Shown piece after piece: positions 25,565 through 43,046 of a stretch of DNA of 64,000 nt. The translations under genes and the position numbers were made by a program. The notes below the pieces were generated by a model. It saw nothing but the letters and a program-made list of their open reading frames with translations. It was not told where the DNA came from and searched no databases. How positions within the stretch are numbered: the stretch's first letter is position 1; each line of letters begins with the position of its first letter. The stretch is from positions 25,187,716-25,251,715 of the forward strand of contig NC_045144.1 of NCBI RefSeq assembly GCF_008831285.2, given 5' to 3'. This DNA comes from Nymphaea colorata (taxonomy: Eukaryota > Streptophyta > Magnoliopsida > Nymphaeales > Nymphaeaceae).

Positions 25565-27273
25565 ATTTCAATCTCGATCTGGTGTTAGAAGGGGCGTAAG
25601 TTTGTTGGGTAGGAGGCAACGTTTTTGTCCGATTCCCATATTCCCATAGACACTACTTTTTTGATGATGTTGAGAGTTTGACTTAGGAGTGCTATTAAAT
25701 AGTTTTGGGATAGGGTTCTTGGTTGTTTCTGTAATCTCTCTCCCTCTAAATTCAGTGCTACTTCTATCACACTTCAACTTGTGCATTGGTGGCCTTTGTT
25801 TGGAGCAAAAAGATTTAATGCCCTAAAGATTCAAAACGAAAACTGGTTGCCTGTTCCATCTTGATGCGCCGACCCCCTTGGAGATAAAGTTCTAAGCTTA
25901 AGGAAATAATAAAAGGAGAAACCCCAAATGGATTCACACAATACTCGTGAAAGACAATACAAGAATGAAAATGAAAAATCCTTTCTTAGAGCAAAAGTTA
26001 AAAAATGAAAAATCCTTTCTTAGAGCAAAAGTTATCTCTTTATGAAATTTAAAAACACATCACCTTTTCCGGCGAACGCCCGGGGATGGTCCCCGTCCTT
26101 TGTTAACACAAAAGATTTTGAGCAGAAAAAGGGGTAGCACTTCCTTCTGCAAATGGAGGCAAAAGCTGCCTGTCAAAAGCACCACAGGTGCCTTTCTTTT
26201 TTTCTTCTTCTCAGTGGGAAAGTTTGAGCTAAAGTTAGAAAGGAAGGACATAGGATGCTTTGTAGGGTTGCATATAATTGGCACTAGGACCACCAGAATA
26301 GCGTTTGGTAGAGATCAAAAAATGACAAAATCCTCATGCAAGTCTGACATAGCGCGTCCTTATTGTTATCTTTTTTTTAAGTTTAAACTCGGTAATCTAT
26401 TTTTATTTTAGTTTTTGTTCTTGACTTGAGCAATCTGTGATGTATACTCTTTCTTTTATACATATTTTCTTTCATACAACATAAACCATTGCTTTCTTAG
26501 TTATATTTAGTAGGAAACCAGAGAGCATATCATCTTTCTTAGCATACATCAAAGTTCACATATACTGCTAGGTAACATTTGAATACATGTTATTAAATTA
26601 TAAATTCCCGAGCATTAGAACACTAAGTACTTAATACCAGTTTGCTTTTAGGTAGATCAAAAGTTCCAGCTCCCATATACACCATTTTCTGTGATGATAT
26701 AAAACTTTTGTTTCAGGCCTTTTAGTTCAATATTTGTATTTATTTGCACATGAAAGTTTTCTTAATGCCATCTTGATATACACATACGGCTAAAAAGCAA
26801 CTGTAAAAAAAAAATTTACCTTGGCTTAGAAGTTTCACCTCAACACTTTATTCCCAGTAATAAAGTTTCTGAACCTTTTAAAAGTCTCAGTACATTTGTT
26901 TCATGTTTTTTTTTTTATGTAAAACTTTTAATAAAATTTAAATTAAAGTTCCACTTCTACAGTGAAATACCTCGTCTTCAAACGTAGTGTTACGTTTGCC
27001 TCGCTCTGTCTATCTGATCAAACTATTAAATTTTAAAACCCTTGGGATTGGGTTCAACCAAGGGTTGTTCTTGTTGTTGTTTTCTTCTTTCATCAATTTT
27101 AGAATGTAAGGAGACAGGATAATGAAGCATGTGAAAAGGTGACATGACCTTTAAAGGGATTGAGCAACCTTTACAAAAGAATACCGAAAGAAAGAGTGAA
27201 TAAAAAATAGGATGTCCAGATGAGGACCCAAAGTCACTACATTTTAGTTGCCCTTAATCTTACATATTTCTGA

Positions 27274-27572
27274 CTTGGCAACCAAGCAACACTTTTGAGT
27301 TAACTGGACTACTTGGCAGCCAAGAAATTGTTTGGTCCCCCCCCCCCTTTGAAGTACTATAGTTACCACGAGTTACAAATTTTACTAGCTACCTCCTACC
27401 TCCTCTAGTGCACTTTTTTAGTTAACTTGGTAACCAAGAAACCCTTCTGTTCTAGTGCTATCACCTTTATCACCTTTTAGTTTACTTGCAGCCAAGAAAC
27501 TATCTGCTTTCTTTCTGCCTTCTCCCCACTATGGCTACTCTTATACACTTTTCAGGTAACTTGGCAGCCAAG
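27274..27572. repeat. Five spaced copies of a 13-bp palindrome
   Basis: CTTGGCAGCCAAG or a close variant occurs at 27274, 27312, 27426, 27485 (12 bp) and 27560, usually preceded by AGTTAACT/GGTAACT-like bases and followed by AAA or CAA. Each copy is itself an inverted repeat. Spacing is 38-114 bp. Confidence 0.8.
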
Positions 27573-27852
27573 AAACTGTCTTCTACTTACATTTGGCAGG
27601 TAGTATCAAAGAAAAGTTAAGCCGCTATGATAGCAACAGCTTGAAATCTTCCTGTGGAAGGAAGACATCACAGCTTGCAGGGCCAATAATATTGTAGGCT
27701 TTAGAGCTGTACCATGTCTGCTATGCGGGACGGCGGCCAGTATGAGCTTTTGTGTTTTTTTCTTTTGAAAATGCAATTGATCCATTCTTTAGGCATCGCT
27801 AAGAATGTTACAGATGGACATTGATGTACTCGCTTTCCCACAGTGGCACCGT

Positions 27853-28229
27853 TAGGGATGTACAATCAGTGGAGCCAACTCGGCCTCGGCTCGACTTGAA
27901 CTCACCTGTGGATGGTTGGCCCGAGCTTGAGTTAAAACTCGAGTTATGAACGAGTCCACTGAACTCGACTTGATTCAGATCGTGTCTTATTTGATTTTGG
28001 TAAAGTTTAACACCCATTTTGTGGTTTTCATTTGCGTTTAAAGAAAAACATACAAAAACATACGAATCAGGTGACAAGCTTAAATGAATCCATGTCGAGC
28101 CAAGCAATATGCGACTCAAGCCGAGCTCGGAATCAGGTGACAAGCTTAAATGAATCCATGTCGAGCCAAGCAATATGCGACTCAAGCCGAGCTCGAGCCC
28201 GAGCTCAGCTCTCTCGTTGTACATTTCTA
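27853..28229. mobile_element. Probable hAT-like MITE with 'TAGGGATGTACAA' ends
   Basis: Left end TAGGGATGTACAATC is matched by the inverted right end TAGAAATGTACAACG. The interior has GCTCGAG-rich motifs like the element at 1061. No clean target duplication is visible. It contains a perfect two-copy 66-bp tandem duplication (28064-28195). Confidence 0.6.
28064..28195. repeat. Two identical 66-bp tandem units
   Basis: GAATCAGGTGACAAGCTT starts at 28064 and again at 28130, and the units appear identical. The identity suggests a recent duplication inside an older MITE. Confidence 0.93.
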
Positions 28230-28788
28230 AGCGGAGCCACCTTAGGGCACTGGGTAGCCCTCAGAAATACTTCAGTGATTGCACATGGTGAGGATGGGTT
28301 ATGCCGGCCCCAAACCCATCCAGCCCTAATTTTTAATTTTCCCAATTTCAAGCAACGTATCTGTAAATATCTTGTCTTTCATTTCGTGAATCTTTCCAGC
28401 AATCTCTTTTTTTCTTTTTTCTTTTTTCTTTTTTTTTTGGTTAGATTTTAGGTAATCAATCCTCATAGAAATCCCGACAAGTATATACATCACAGCTTTT
28501 ATACGTAGCGAAATAAAAAGGACTGACCAAAAATATTTTCTCAGGAAAGTCAATGCAAATTTTGCCACAAAAAAGTTGGTTGCTAATTTTCCTTTTATAC
28601 TGTTAGCCAATTTATTAACAATTAATCTTTATTTTACATTTCTTTGGTTACTAAATTAAAATTCTGCTTCCACAATATCACTTTCCACAATATCACTTTC
28701 CACATAAGCATGTCATATATTTTGGGGCTCCAACATGGGAATAGATTCTAGCGCTTGTAAAACACCTCAAACAAAAAACAAGACCCTC

Positions 28789-28791
<3 letters not shown>

Positions 28792-28822
<31 letters not shown>
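28792..28822. repeat. (AT)n microsatellite
   Basis: About 15 TA units, with short TGTGTG and TATATA tracts just downstream. Confidence 0.93.
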
Positions 28823-28823
<1 letters not shown>

Positions 28824-28829
28824 TGCATG

Positions 28830-31064
28830 TGTGTGTATGCATGTGAGCACCTGCTTTTAATTTATATATATATATACCAGGTACCGAAGCTTTTACTTTA
28901 TCCCTATCTCTCTTAGGTACTAGGTCTGCTTTAATTACTTTAGAGTGACGCCCTTGTTATACTTCAACTTGTATATCAATGGTTCCTTTTGTAACATTCC
29001 CGAACTATTAATCTTTTTCACTATGTGGTGTTGTATTTGCGACTAAATGGAGTCCACCTTTGGATTTCCTTTCTCATGTTTCTAGTATGGATAACTAATT
29101 GAATTTGAATAAGATGTATCCTTCATTCTGCTTAAATATTCGAATTGAAATGCAAATTATGAAGAAGAGTTTAATATGAATCCAAATCCAGCCATCAGAT
29201 CCACAAGCAAATCTGATCCAAAATCCACTATTAAAATTCACAACCGAATCTAATTCAAAATCCAGTTTGGGCATTAATTTTTAAATGGCTGCATTACGAT
29301 ATGTCAAGAACTGAATTTTAAAATGTGCGGATGTTTGATATAGACAAATTCAATTGGTACGCTACAAGAAATGCAAGGTCTTGATTGATGACAAATTTCT
29401 ACACCACCGTAGATTTATACGGGCAAAGCACAATCTATGGCGATGATTAAGTCACCAGTTAACAAGTATTGTCATAGAAAATTCGTTTTTTTTTTGAATG
29501 GCCATGTAAAAACGCGCTTTAAAAAAAAGTTAAAAATGAAAATGTGTTTTTAACGCGATTTTTCACATTTTTTTTCACTCTTTTCACCTTTTTCATGTCA
29601 AATAGTTTTTTTCATTTTTTATTTGTTGCAAACCTGCTTATCTTTTGATGTTGTGTTATTAGTTTCTCACTTATTTTAATTTTTTTCTTATTTTAAATTT
29701 TTTAAATTTTTTTAAAATTTACCATATTTTTCTTTGTATTTTTTTTATTTTTTTAAGCTCACTAAAAACTTCATAATTTACATCAAGACCTTATTTGTAA
29801 CTATGATGAAAATCTATCAAAAATAAGGTTCACATAGTTTAATCAACTAATCATGCTCCAAAAAAGTAAACAAGATAATAGACCAAATACTACTAATGTT
29901 TCCACCAGTTCTTGAAAACTCTATTATTACCCGCACATGGCTTCAGAATGTGCACTCCTACTTTGTCAAAGCAAACCTGTGCGCCAGTGGCCCAGTCATC
30001 ATATTAGTGTTGGCTCATTCAAGAGCAGATGAAGTGTCTCGGGGCCCTCATGGCCAGCTACGAGTAACTCTCTCCAATGGAAATTGTGAAGCCATTAAAA
30101 CTGGGCATCTCGATGGATGAAAATAGAACACTGTTAGCTAGTTTCTAACTTCTCAGAACTCAGAAGTTACTGCGGAAAAGGCATGAAACTGTAAGGTGCT
30201 CCAGTTTCTGCTCTGAGACCACATTCAACCATGATCTTCTACTCTTCTGCATGCCTTTCCTGCATATTTAAGCTGAAAATCGTTGCATCTTAACCTCAGC
30301 ATTTGACATTACAAGTTGACATGGTTAATCAACTAGAACTTTTAGATTCAATATCTGTATGCCTTCAATGCCATGTTTACGATTCCAATCTTACAGGAGC
30401 ACAGGATGGTTAGTCCTAAAGGATTCCTTCAGAAGAGTGGGAAGGGAAAAGATGAACTCTTAGAGAGACTGGAGGTAACTGAAGCATGACATGAACACAA
30501 AACAAGAGACATGAAGCTTCCATCAGTCGACCGGTGCCAAGATTGGAAGATGCGGAAATATCTTGCTACGACATAAAAAAGCAACTCGCCTCCACTGCAA
30601 GAAACTGAATTACTCCAATAGCTAGATAAAAAGAAAGACTGACAGATGAAAATTATAAAAAGAAAAACTGAATTACTCCTTGTTTTTGGGATTGTTGTGA
30701 CGAATTCTTTCTTCTATGCCTTTGATTACCTCAAAACAAGGACACATGATAATATTTCGAACTGCAACAAGAAAACGCTCATGGTAATGAGCTTAAACGC
30801 TCAATATGCTGAAGCAGAGAAAGAATGTATCGATTGCAATTCGAAGAGGTCATTGAAGGGCATTGATCTGATATCAAATGGGCTAATCAAACGAAATAAA
30901 TGAAATCAAAAGGGATAATCTAACAAAATCAAATTATTTTAGATATGTCATCTATACTGTAAAGAGTGAAAGAAAAAAAAGGTTTAAATCAACAACAATT
31001 AGCTCTAGCAAGTGGACTACTAGGAGGAGATACCATGCAGAGCAAGGCATCGAAGTCCATATTG
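28830..31064. other. Gene-free AT-rich region
   Basis: Contains a probable MITE at about 29465-29805, whose right end inverted reads CATAGTTACAAATAAGG, and otherwise no recognisable coding sequence. Plus frames at 29896-30120 and 30646-30903 match nothing I know. Confidence 0.5.
29465..29805. mobile_element. Probable MITE of the 'CATAGTYACAAATAA' family
   Basis: The right end is the inverse of CATAGTTACAAATAAGG; the left end is close to GTCATAGAAAATTCG. The 33597-33965 copy has both of these ends in the opposite orientation (CATAGTCACAAATAATG and, inverted, TAGCCACAGAAAACATG). The interior is T-rich. No target duplication seen. Confidence 0.45.
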
Positions 31065-31069
31065 ACTTG

Positions 31070-33024
31070 TGTTAAAGCTTGTATAAGGTTTGGGTCATGA
31101 CGTCTGGATCTGGATCTAGATCTAGATTCAAACGTCATATTATTAACGTTATGTTTTCTCATTAATGGCATGGCTGTAATATTTTTTTTTTTTGCATATG
31201 ACTTATTAGTCCATGGTGTAAAACGAATGATTTTATAATATAATCTTACAGCAGACAGTTACTGCTGCTGCCGTTCTTATCCTTTGGCACTTCTCTTCTC
31301 TTTCTTTCTTGTTTTTTTGTGCAGAAGTCTTCGGTAGATCACACAGTAGTAATCTGATATTTCAAAATCTTAGATGGTATCAGAGCCAGATTGCAGGGCG
31401 GCGTTTACTAGAGGTATGCTCAAAGAGATATAAGTTGTCTTTTTACAGAAGAAATCCCTCTTTTTCCGATGATAATCAGATTTGTCATCTTCCATGTCTT
31501 CTTATTTCTATTGTCTGTGATCTACCATCATTCATTTATTCATGTTACTGTTTCTTTTGGTATTCCTTTTAATTTGTGCTCTTATTGATGCCATATAGTT
31601 CTCTCTTTAGTCTGTATTCTCTTCTGTACACGTATCTGAAATCTGCCCATAAGTCTGACCATCCTCAATAGGCCAATGTCCATTTTGTCTAGTCAGTTAC
31701 TTATAAATTAGTAACAGCAGTGTTAAACCACTCTTTATCGTCACAATTGGCTGACGTTTTCATTCTTCTATCTACTCCTTCATATTTGGCCTCCAGTTTT
31801 GAACATCTGTCAAGCTTGTGCAGGTTGACAGAAACAGGTTACCATTTTTCCTCTTTTCCAGCAGGCCTCTCATGCCCCAAGAAAAAAAAAAAAGTTCAAA
31901 GGTTACTGGTCCTAGTGTATTACATCAAAGGTTAAGTTCTAACGATGGGGAGGCTTATGTCAATTCTACAAGGTATCGAAGCATTGTTGGTACGTCACAG
32001 TATCTAACATTTACCATGCTTGAAATTGTTTATGTTGTTAATCAGGTTTCTCAGTTATGTGGAGGCAGTGGAGTGCATTTTAAGCTATCTAAAAAGCACT
32101 GTAAAAGATAGCCTTGTTTACCATAAGAATGACAATGCAAATCATGAACATAAGTTACTGCAAATAATGAACATAAGTTAATCACTTATAAAGGTGCAGA
32201 CTGGGGGCAGGTGATCCAAATGAAAGGAGATCGGTAGTGGTTATTATGTTTTCATAGAGCATAATCTTGTGTCTTGGAGCAATCGGAAACAAAAGGTTGT
32301 GGCATGATCTAGTACCAAGGCAGAATACCGGTCAATGACTGCAGACACAATAGAAGCTACTTGGATTAGACATTTGTTGCATGATTTAGGGGACAAGATT
32401 GCTTGCTCAGTGCTTTTATGTGACAATCAAAGCACAATTAACATTTGCTTTTAATCTCATTCAACATAGCAGAACCAAGCACACTGAAATTGATGCACAT
32501 TTTATTCAAAAAAAGGTCAAGGAAAAGGAGATAGAGCACCAACATGTTAGAGCTGAAGATCGGTTGCGAACTTATTTGCTAAAGGATTAACAAGACAACA
32601 AGTTTGGTTGAAATAAAGAACAATGTGTACATAATGCAAGACCATGTACAACTTGAGGGAGGATGTTAAACCGTGTATAAGGTTCGGGTCATGACATATG
32701 GACCTAGATTCAGATTCAGACGTCATATTCGTTATGTTTTTTCATTACTGGCATGACTTTAATATTATTTGTTTTTAATAAGACTTATTAGTCCATGGTG
32801 TAAAAGATTGATTTTATAATATAAACTTAGGGTTCAACAGACATTAACACAGATACCGTCTCTATCCGGTCAGGACTATTTTGAAAGGTCAAGACTCATT
32901 TGTATGTCATCAGTACTCACCATATCAAAAAGGTCAGGAAGCACTTCTCCTCCCATTCTTTCTCGTTTTTCTGTGCATAAGTTTTTGGTGGATGATACAG
33001 TAACTGATATTACAAAATCTTAGA
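31070..33024 (+). mobile_element. Internally deleted Ty1/copia retrotransposon, 1,955 bp
   Basis: 5' LTR 31070-31374 and 3' LTR 32664-33024 both begin TGTTAAA and share long similar stretches (GTATAAGGTTTGGGTCATGA, TTATTAGTCCATGGTGTAAA, ACAAAATCTTAGA-like ends). The 5' copy is shorter by about 56 bases, mainly one internal gap. The tRNA-Met primer binding site TGGTATCAGAGCC follows the 5' LTR at 31375, and the polypurine tract TTGAGGGAGGA precedes the 3' LTR. Flanks ACTTG (31065-31069) and ACTTA (33025-33029) look like a decayed 5-bp duplication. Only about 1.3 kb lies between the LTRs, with a decayed end of pol. It is not autonomous. Confidence 0.93.
31900..32590 (+). pseudogene. Copia pol remnant (end of reverse transcriptase and RNase H)
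   Basis: Reading the plus strand with frame changes shows RYRSIVGTSQYLTFTMLEIVYVVNQVSQL (the copia YRSLVGxLQYL…RPDIAFAVN…VSQF motif), then SWSSNRKQKVV, STKAEYRSMT and EATWIRHLLHDLG, then RTKHTEIDAHFIQKKV near the 3' end. These are copia RNase H motifs in order. Stops and frameshifts break it. Gag, integrase and most of the reverse transcriptase are missing. Confidence 0.9.
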
Positions 33025-33596
33025 ACTTAGTCTTGCCACCTTAAACAACTTGTTAGGAGTCTTTCATATGATATTATAAGTTTAACGAACAAATGATTAG
33101 TGAGAAACATGAATGGAGAACTACTAGGCAATCATAAAGAAAAGCTTGGTGACGAGGTGGCTCTAACCGTTTCGTAGATCAAAATCACTTTCATAGTTAA
33201 AGGATCATAAATATTGGTTTGAGAGAAAGTAAAAAAACACTGATTTCTATACGTCCACTGCTTGTCGAGCCTCAAACTATATATATTTCTAGTATACTCT
33301 ACACTGAGATTTTGTGTGCTTGACCCCGCTGTTCTCAACTGTGCCACAAAATATTCTATATGAACAGATCAATAGAAATAAATAGATAAAAAGGCCAGAT
33401 GCATCGTTTTTCCTAAGTCTCCAGGACAACACTTCGTTCTAAAATGCCTTTGCCATCGATACACTTCCTGATAAACTTGAACGCACCAATCATCAGCTTT
33501 AATTAAGTCAAAACTTTCTGGATTATAGGCAACAAGAACTTCAGTATTCCATGAATAGAAGAAAGAAGTCTACTGCTTTTTAGAATATTCAGACCA

Positions 33597-33965
33597 TAGT
33601 CACAAATAATGTCTTAGAGTTTTAAACGACGAACTTGAAAAAACGAGAAAAAAAAACAAGAAAAATATGATAATTTTTTAAAATTTTAAAAAACTAAAAA
33701 TGAAGGAAAAATAAAAGAATTGAGAAACTAATAACACAAGCATCACAAGATAGGAAGATTTGCAACAATAAAAAATAGAAAATTAAAAAAAAAACTGTTT
33801 GACATTAAAAAAAACTGAAAAAAATGAAAAAATGCAAAAATGATTTTTTTTTTCAATTTTAACATTTTTTCAAACAAAAAAACATTTTTTTAGTTTTAAA
33901 CAGCCATTTAATTTATCACGTTTTTTTCGAGTTTCTTTCTGAAAAAAACATGTTTTCTGTGGCTA
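33597..33965. mobile_element. Probable MITE, inverse relative of 29465-29805
   Basis: Left end CATAGTCACAAATAATG; right end reads TTTTCTGTGGCTA. The interior is A-rich on the plus strand, the complement of the T-rich copy near 29.6 kb. The ends resemble those of the Mutator-type family at 12.7 and 34.8 kb (…TAGCCACAAATAT…), so it may be a divergent member. No clear target duplication. Confidence 0.45.
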
Positions 33966-34592
33966 ATTTAAAACTAAAACTGCAGCATCAAACCGGAAAA
34001 CTGCCGAAAGTACTCAGAAAATGTTGATATCCAGGATACATTTCATTGAGGAAAAAATAACTCATCACTACTGCTTAAAAAGATTAGGGGAGAGATGGGA
34101 CAATCTGTGCACACCCGGACAACCTCTTATAAACTTTCTGTCGTTTTCTCTCTGGTGGTTTTCACAATTGCAGTTGTAGCTTCATTCTTCTCAAACTGCG
34201 TATTGATTAACAATCACCATTCAACATATAAAAACTATTATACATACATATATATATATAATATCTAAAAAATTTAAAATTAAAGCAAAATTTAAATAAA
34301 CAAGTAATATAAATAAAATCATTACATATTAATGACTTAATGCCAAAAAAACATAAGAATAAGATAGAAACAAGCTAAGTCATAAGTAAAGCAAAAGTAA
34401 GTTGTTTGAATTGGTTGAAACCTAAAAAAAAGCACCCATGCGATCAGTTCAAGTTTGACAAGTTTGTTATGTTAGAAACTCTGTTCCAAGAAGGATCTGT
34501 TGCTTGTATACTACTGCGGAATAAAAGGAAAAAGTTCATACTCTTGACAATGCTTGGTGTCATAAACAGGGAATGCTTCAAGACAGTTGAAT

Positions 34593-34601
34593 TCTCTCTC
34601 T

Positions 34602-34659
<58 letters not shown>
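34593..34659. repeat. (CT)n(AC)n microsatellite
   Basis: About 12 CT followed by about 22 AC units. The 124-codon plus frame that crosses it (34406-34780) reads Ser-Leu then Thr-His repeats and is not regarded as a gene. Confidence 0.96.
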
Positions 34660-34665
<6 letters not shown>

Positions 34666-34844
34666 TGCACAAATTTACAACAAATATGCTTACTGTAAAT
34701 TAGCTTATGCAACAATTTCCTTATGTTCAAGGTCTACCAAAGCAAGCACCAATGCTAGCCATGAAATTGAAGCAGATTAAAGGCCAAGCTTACACAATTA
34801 TTGAAAACAAAATATTAGAGAGGTTTGTGGTTTGTGTTTCAAGA

Positions 34845-35275
34845 ACAGCCACAAATATCACGATATTTTCCAAAAAGTTTGTGATATTAATGAAAAAATG
34901 AAAAAAACGGAAAAAAGGAAAACATCATGAAATATGAAAAAATTTGTTAAAATCCATTTATCATGATTTATTTATTTATTTTTGTTTCGTTTCTGTTTTT
35001 ATTCTTGTCAACTTTTGTTTCATTCTACACTTTCATTGTGTTATTTTCTCTTGTTTGAGGTATTTAATGTGACCTCTTAGATGCAATGCAATACTTGTTA
35101 CTTTATCATTTTAACTAGATTTTTTTTTTACGTTTTTTAATGATTTTTTTATTTATTGTATTTTTACTTAAAAAAATATTTTTATTTTTTTTTAAACTCT
35201 TAAATTTTCTGAAAAAAAAACCTGATTGAGACAAACCTCACTGATAAAAACCCGAGAACAATATTTGTAGCTATG
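34845..35275. mobile_element. Mutator-type MITE, 431 bp, with perfect 9-bp target duplication
   Basis: GTTTCAAGA flanks both sides (34836-34844 and 35276-35284). The left end ACAGCCACAAATATCACG and the inverted right end CATAGCTACAAATATTG form imperfect terminal repeats. A perfect 9-bp duplication is the hallmark of Mutator-like elements. The interior is A/T runs without coding. Its ends and size match the copy at 12701-13091. Confidence 0.9.
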
Positions 35276-35510
35276 GTTTCAAGACATGAATATAAAAGTA
35301 AGAACAAACCAAAGCATGTGAAGCTTATCTGCCTATCTTGGAAAAGATTAGGAATGGAAGTTGGAAACTCTCATATCAGGTGCATTGAAATGGTGGACAA
35401 TGAGCTTTACCACATTGTCGTTGGCTATATGTAAATTTTTTTGTTGAGGGAGATGAAAAACTTATTATATACATCATCATGTTAAGGGGAGGCCACCGTA
35501 TTTCAGCCCC

Positions 35511-35911
35511 ACGGATGTCAATGGATCGGATTCCAACCGCCAAATATACTGTTAATCATATCATTTTTTCAGATATTCACATATTCATATTCAAATATGA
35601 ACAAAAGAAATTCATTCTCGAATCTACATTCTGAAATCCAACCTCACAATCCAAATCCAATCTGAAGCTAATTTACATTCATATCTGAATCTGAATCCAA
35701 ATTTCGATTATTTTCAAAATATAAGAGCATTAGATACATGATACTTATTTAAAAATAAATCTTGTCTGATCCGTATTCAAATCTTATTCGAGATTTATGT
35801 ATAACTGAATCTGACACGATTTCTTAATCGGTTACATGAATTTTTTAATATCTGATTTGTTGAATGGTTCAATTGGATACCTGATCTAAATCGGATACAT
35901 TAACATCCCTA
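35511..35911. mobile_element. Probable MITE with 'GGGATGTTAATG' ends
   Basis: Left end GGATGTCAATGGATCGGA is matched by the inverted right end GGATGTTAATGTATCCGA. The interior has many ATCCGAATTCAAAT-type motifs. Similar fragments occur at about 47370-47755, 48190-48330, 51000-51215 and 55290-55672. No clear target duplication. Confidence 0.6.
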
Positions 35912-37890
35912 ACTCGGCCTTTCAGTATCATACTTGGATATCAAACTCTGGACTGCCTTCAACATCCAGGATCTAAGCTGAATAACAAAAGGAAAGATCT
36001 AAAGTTGACCCTAGAAAGTTCATTTAATTCTCAAATGTATTCACTCAATTCATGTGAGAGGGCCAAGTGGTTGTAGGCTTTCAACTCATCCCTTTTTCTT
36101 TATTTTCAAGGCAATTGGATGATCCGGAGGGATCGTCCTCACGAGAGCCTATTTGGGTATGCATGATGTTTGACCTCCAAAAGTGATGCAAAAGTTAATT
36201 TGTTTCAGTGAGCTGCATGCATTAATTAAAGACCAGTTTATTCACATGCTAAACACAATTCAATTTAATGTGGATTGCAAAAAATTTTTAGGCCCGGCCC
36301 CACCTCAAAATTTTTTTTTTTTTAAATTTACATGTAAGTTTTAAAAAAAATCATTTGTTATATATAAAATTTTTGAAAATTGATATTAGTCAAAATTTCA
36401 AAACTTTAATTCAGTCTGCCTCTAGAAAAATTTCTGGCTCCACTCCTGTTGATGACCTGACCTCGGATGACAGGCCGAGATCACAAGCCAAATTTCTGGA
36501 TTAAGCTGATCGATTAAGCCTGATTTAGATAAATTTATTTATTTGTTAAAAAATAATATAATAATAATGGTGTATTAATTTCCATGATAAAGGACTGGTT
36601 GAATTCAAAGCGGGCCAGAACGGGCTGCGTCGAAACAGTAGAATTTGCACTAGTGAGTAGGGTTTAGTCTCAATCCTTGTAGGACTGGCTCTGGCTCGAA
36701 CCCAGAACGAGCTCGGTCCAGTTCAACACAAGCCAGACCCAGGTCAAAACCAGCCCCTGCGTGCAAGTTCGTGCCTGTGTGTGGTGTTCTCACACACACA
36801 AAAAGTATGACTGTAACGACGCCGTTTCTTCGAAAATGGAAAAAGAAAGAAAAAAAAGTGTGAAAAAAATCACAATAGTTTATTAAAAAAAGTACCGAAA
36901 TAAAAATATAATATTTTTTTGGAAATTTTTTCTTGTTTTCCCCACTTTTTCAGAGTTTTCCCCTTCAGATTTACTTTAATAATTCGATGTTTAATTTAAA
37001 TTTTTATAAATATTTTTAAAATAAAATTAGTAGAACCCTCAAAATTTCATCATTCTTTTATTTTTCTTATATTTTTATTTTTTTGGATTCTCAATATCAT
37101 TTTCCTAAAAATTCTGATAAAAATAAACTCCTTCTTCCATAGATGAATCTGTCCATTTTTTAGTGTCCCAAAGAAATAAAAAATCTACCGTCCTACTAAT
37201 ATATGTCAATGTCAGTAGAAATATCATATATAGAATTTTTTGGCAGGAAAAAAGGGTAAACCTTTTTTTTTTCCAGAAACAGCACAAAGTCTTTCTTTAT
37301 CTAATTATCTTCAATATATCATGATCTTGTCAGGATTATACTGCTTCTGTAAATCATGAAGAATCTTACAACTGTGGATCAGTCTTCACCCTTTCTCATT
37401 TTTCAAAAGAACATGGATATTCTTGACAATTCAAAGAATTTTTCCCAAGTCCCTCAAAGTTTTCTTCATCAACAGGAACCCCAAGAGCAAGATTGATTGC
37501 TAGGGTAATTCTGCATTGTATGATAAGAGTCGATCAAACATTGATAGAACAATCCCAGATATCTTCTCCAGGTTTAACACCTGAAATCTATGAACTTTCA
37601 GGATTTCTCCATCCATGTCGAGAGGTACATGTGACTTAAAATTAACCAACTGGACATAAATATCCAGATAATCAAACTTGCTCTGAGGGACCATAAACTT
37701 GAAAACTTTTTTATCAAACAATTATCCATTGAATCTCACAGGTAACGGTGCAAAGTCCATGCCTCACATCAGTGACAGATTCAAGTTCATGGATCTGCCA
37801 TTCTTCACGGGAGACTCGCTCCCTAAAGCAGCCAAGGAAATCCTCTCACTTTCAGAAGAACTCCAAATCTAGATATTTTTACGGGAACAA
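35912..37890. other. Intergenic region upstream of the peroxidase
   Basis: AT-rich. The stretch at about 36285-36450 resembles other fragments here with 'TTTCTGGCTCC' wording (also 42395 and 53520), probably an old dispersed repeat. The 73-codon minus frame at 37500-37721 is unrecognised and sits in the likely promoter region of the peroxidase; not called. Confidence 0.5.
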
Positions 37891-37893
37891 CAC

Positions 37894-37900
37894 TATAAAA
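37894..37900 (+). promoter_or_regulatory. TATA box of the peroxidase gene
   Basis: CACTATAAAAGTC lies about 60 bases before the ATG at 37957, predicting transcription from about 37925. Confidence 0.65.
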
Positions 37901-37956
37901 GTCTAATTGATGTCTAAAGTTCTGCACGGGCCACGGAAGAACAAGCAGAGAGGACG

Positions 37957-43046
<5,090 letters not shown>

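Larger units (their letters stand above)
24400..27840. other. Gene-free region upstream of the RTL2-like gene
   Basis: AT-rich. Besides the RTL2 promoter it holds the AT microsatellite at 25489-25562, a 33-bp direct duplication (TGAAAAATCCTTTCTTAGAG, about 25971 and 26004) and the palindromic 13-mer series at 27274-27572. Small frames on either strand have no recognisable homology. Confidence 0.5.
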
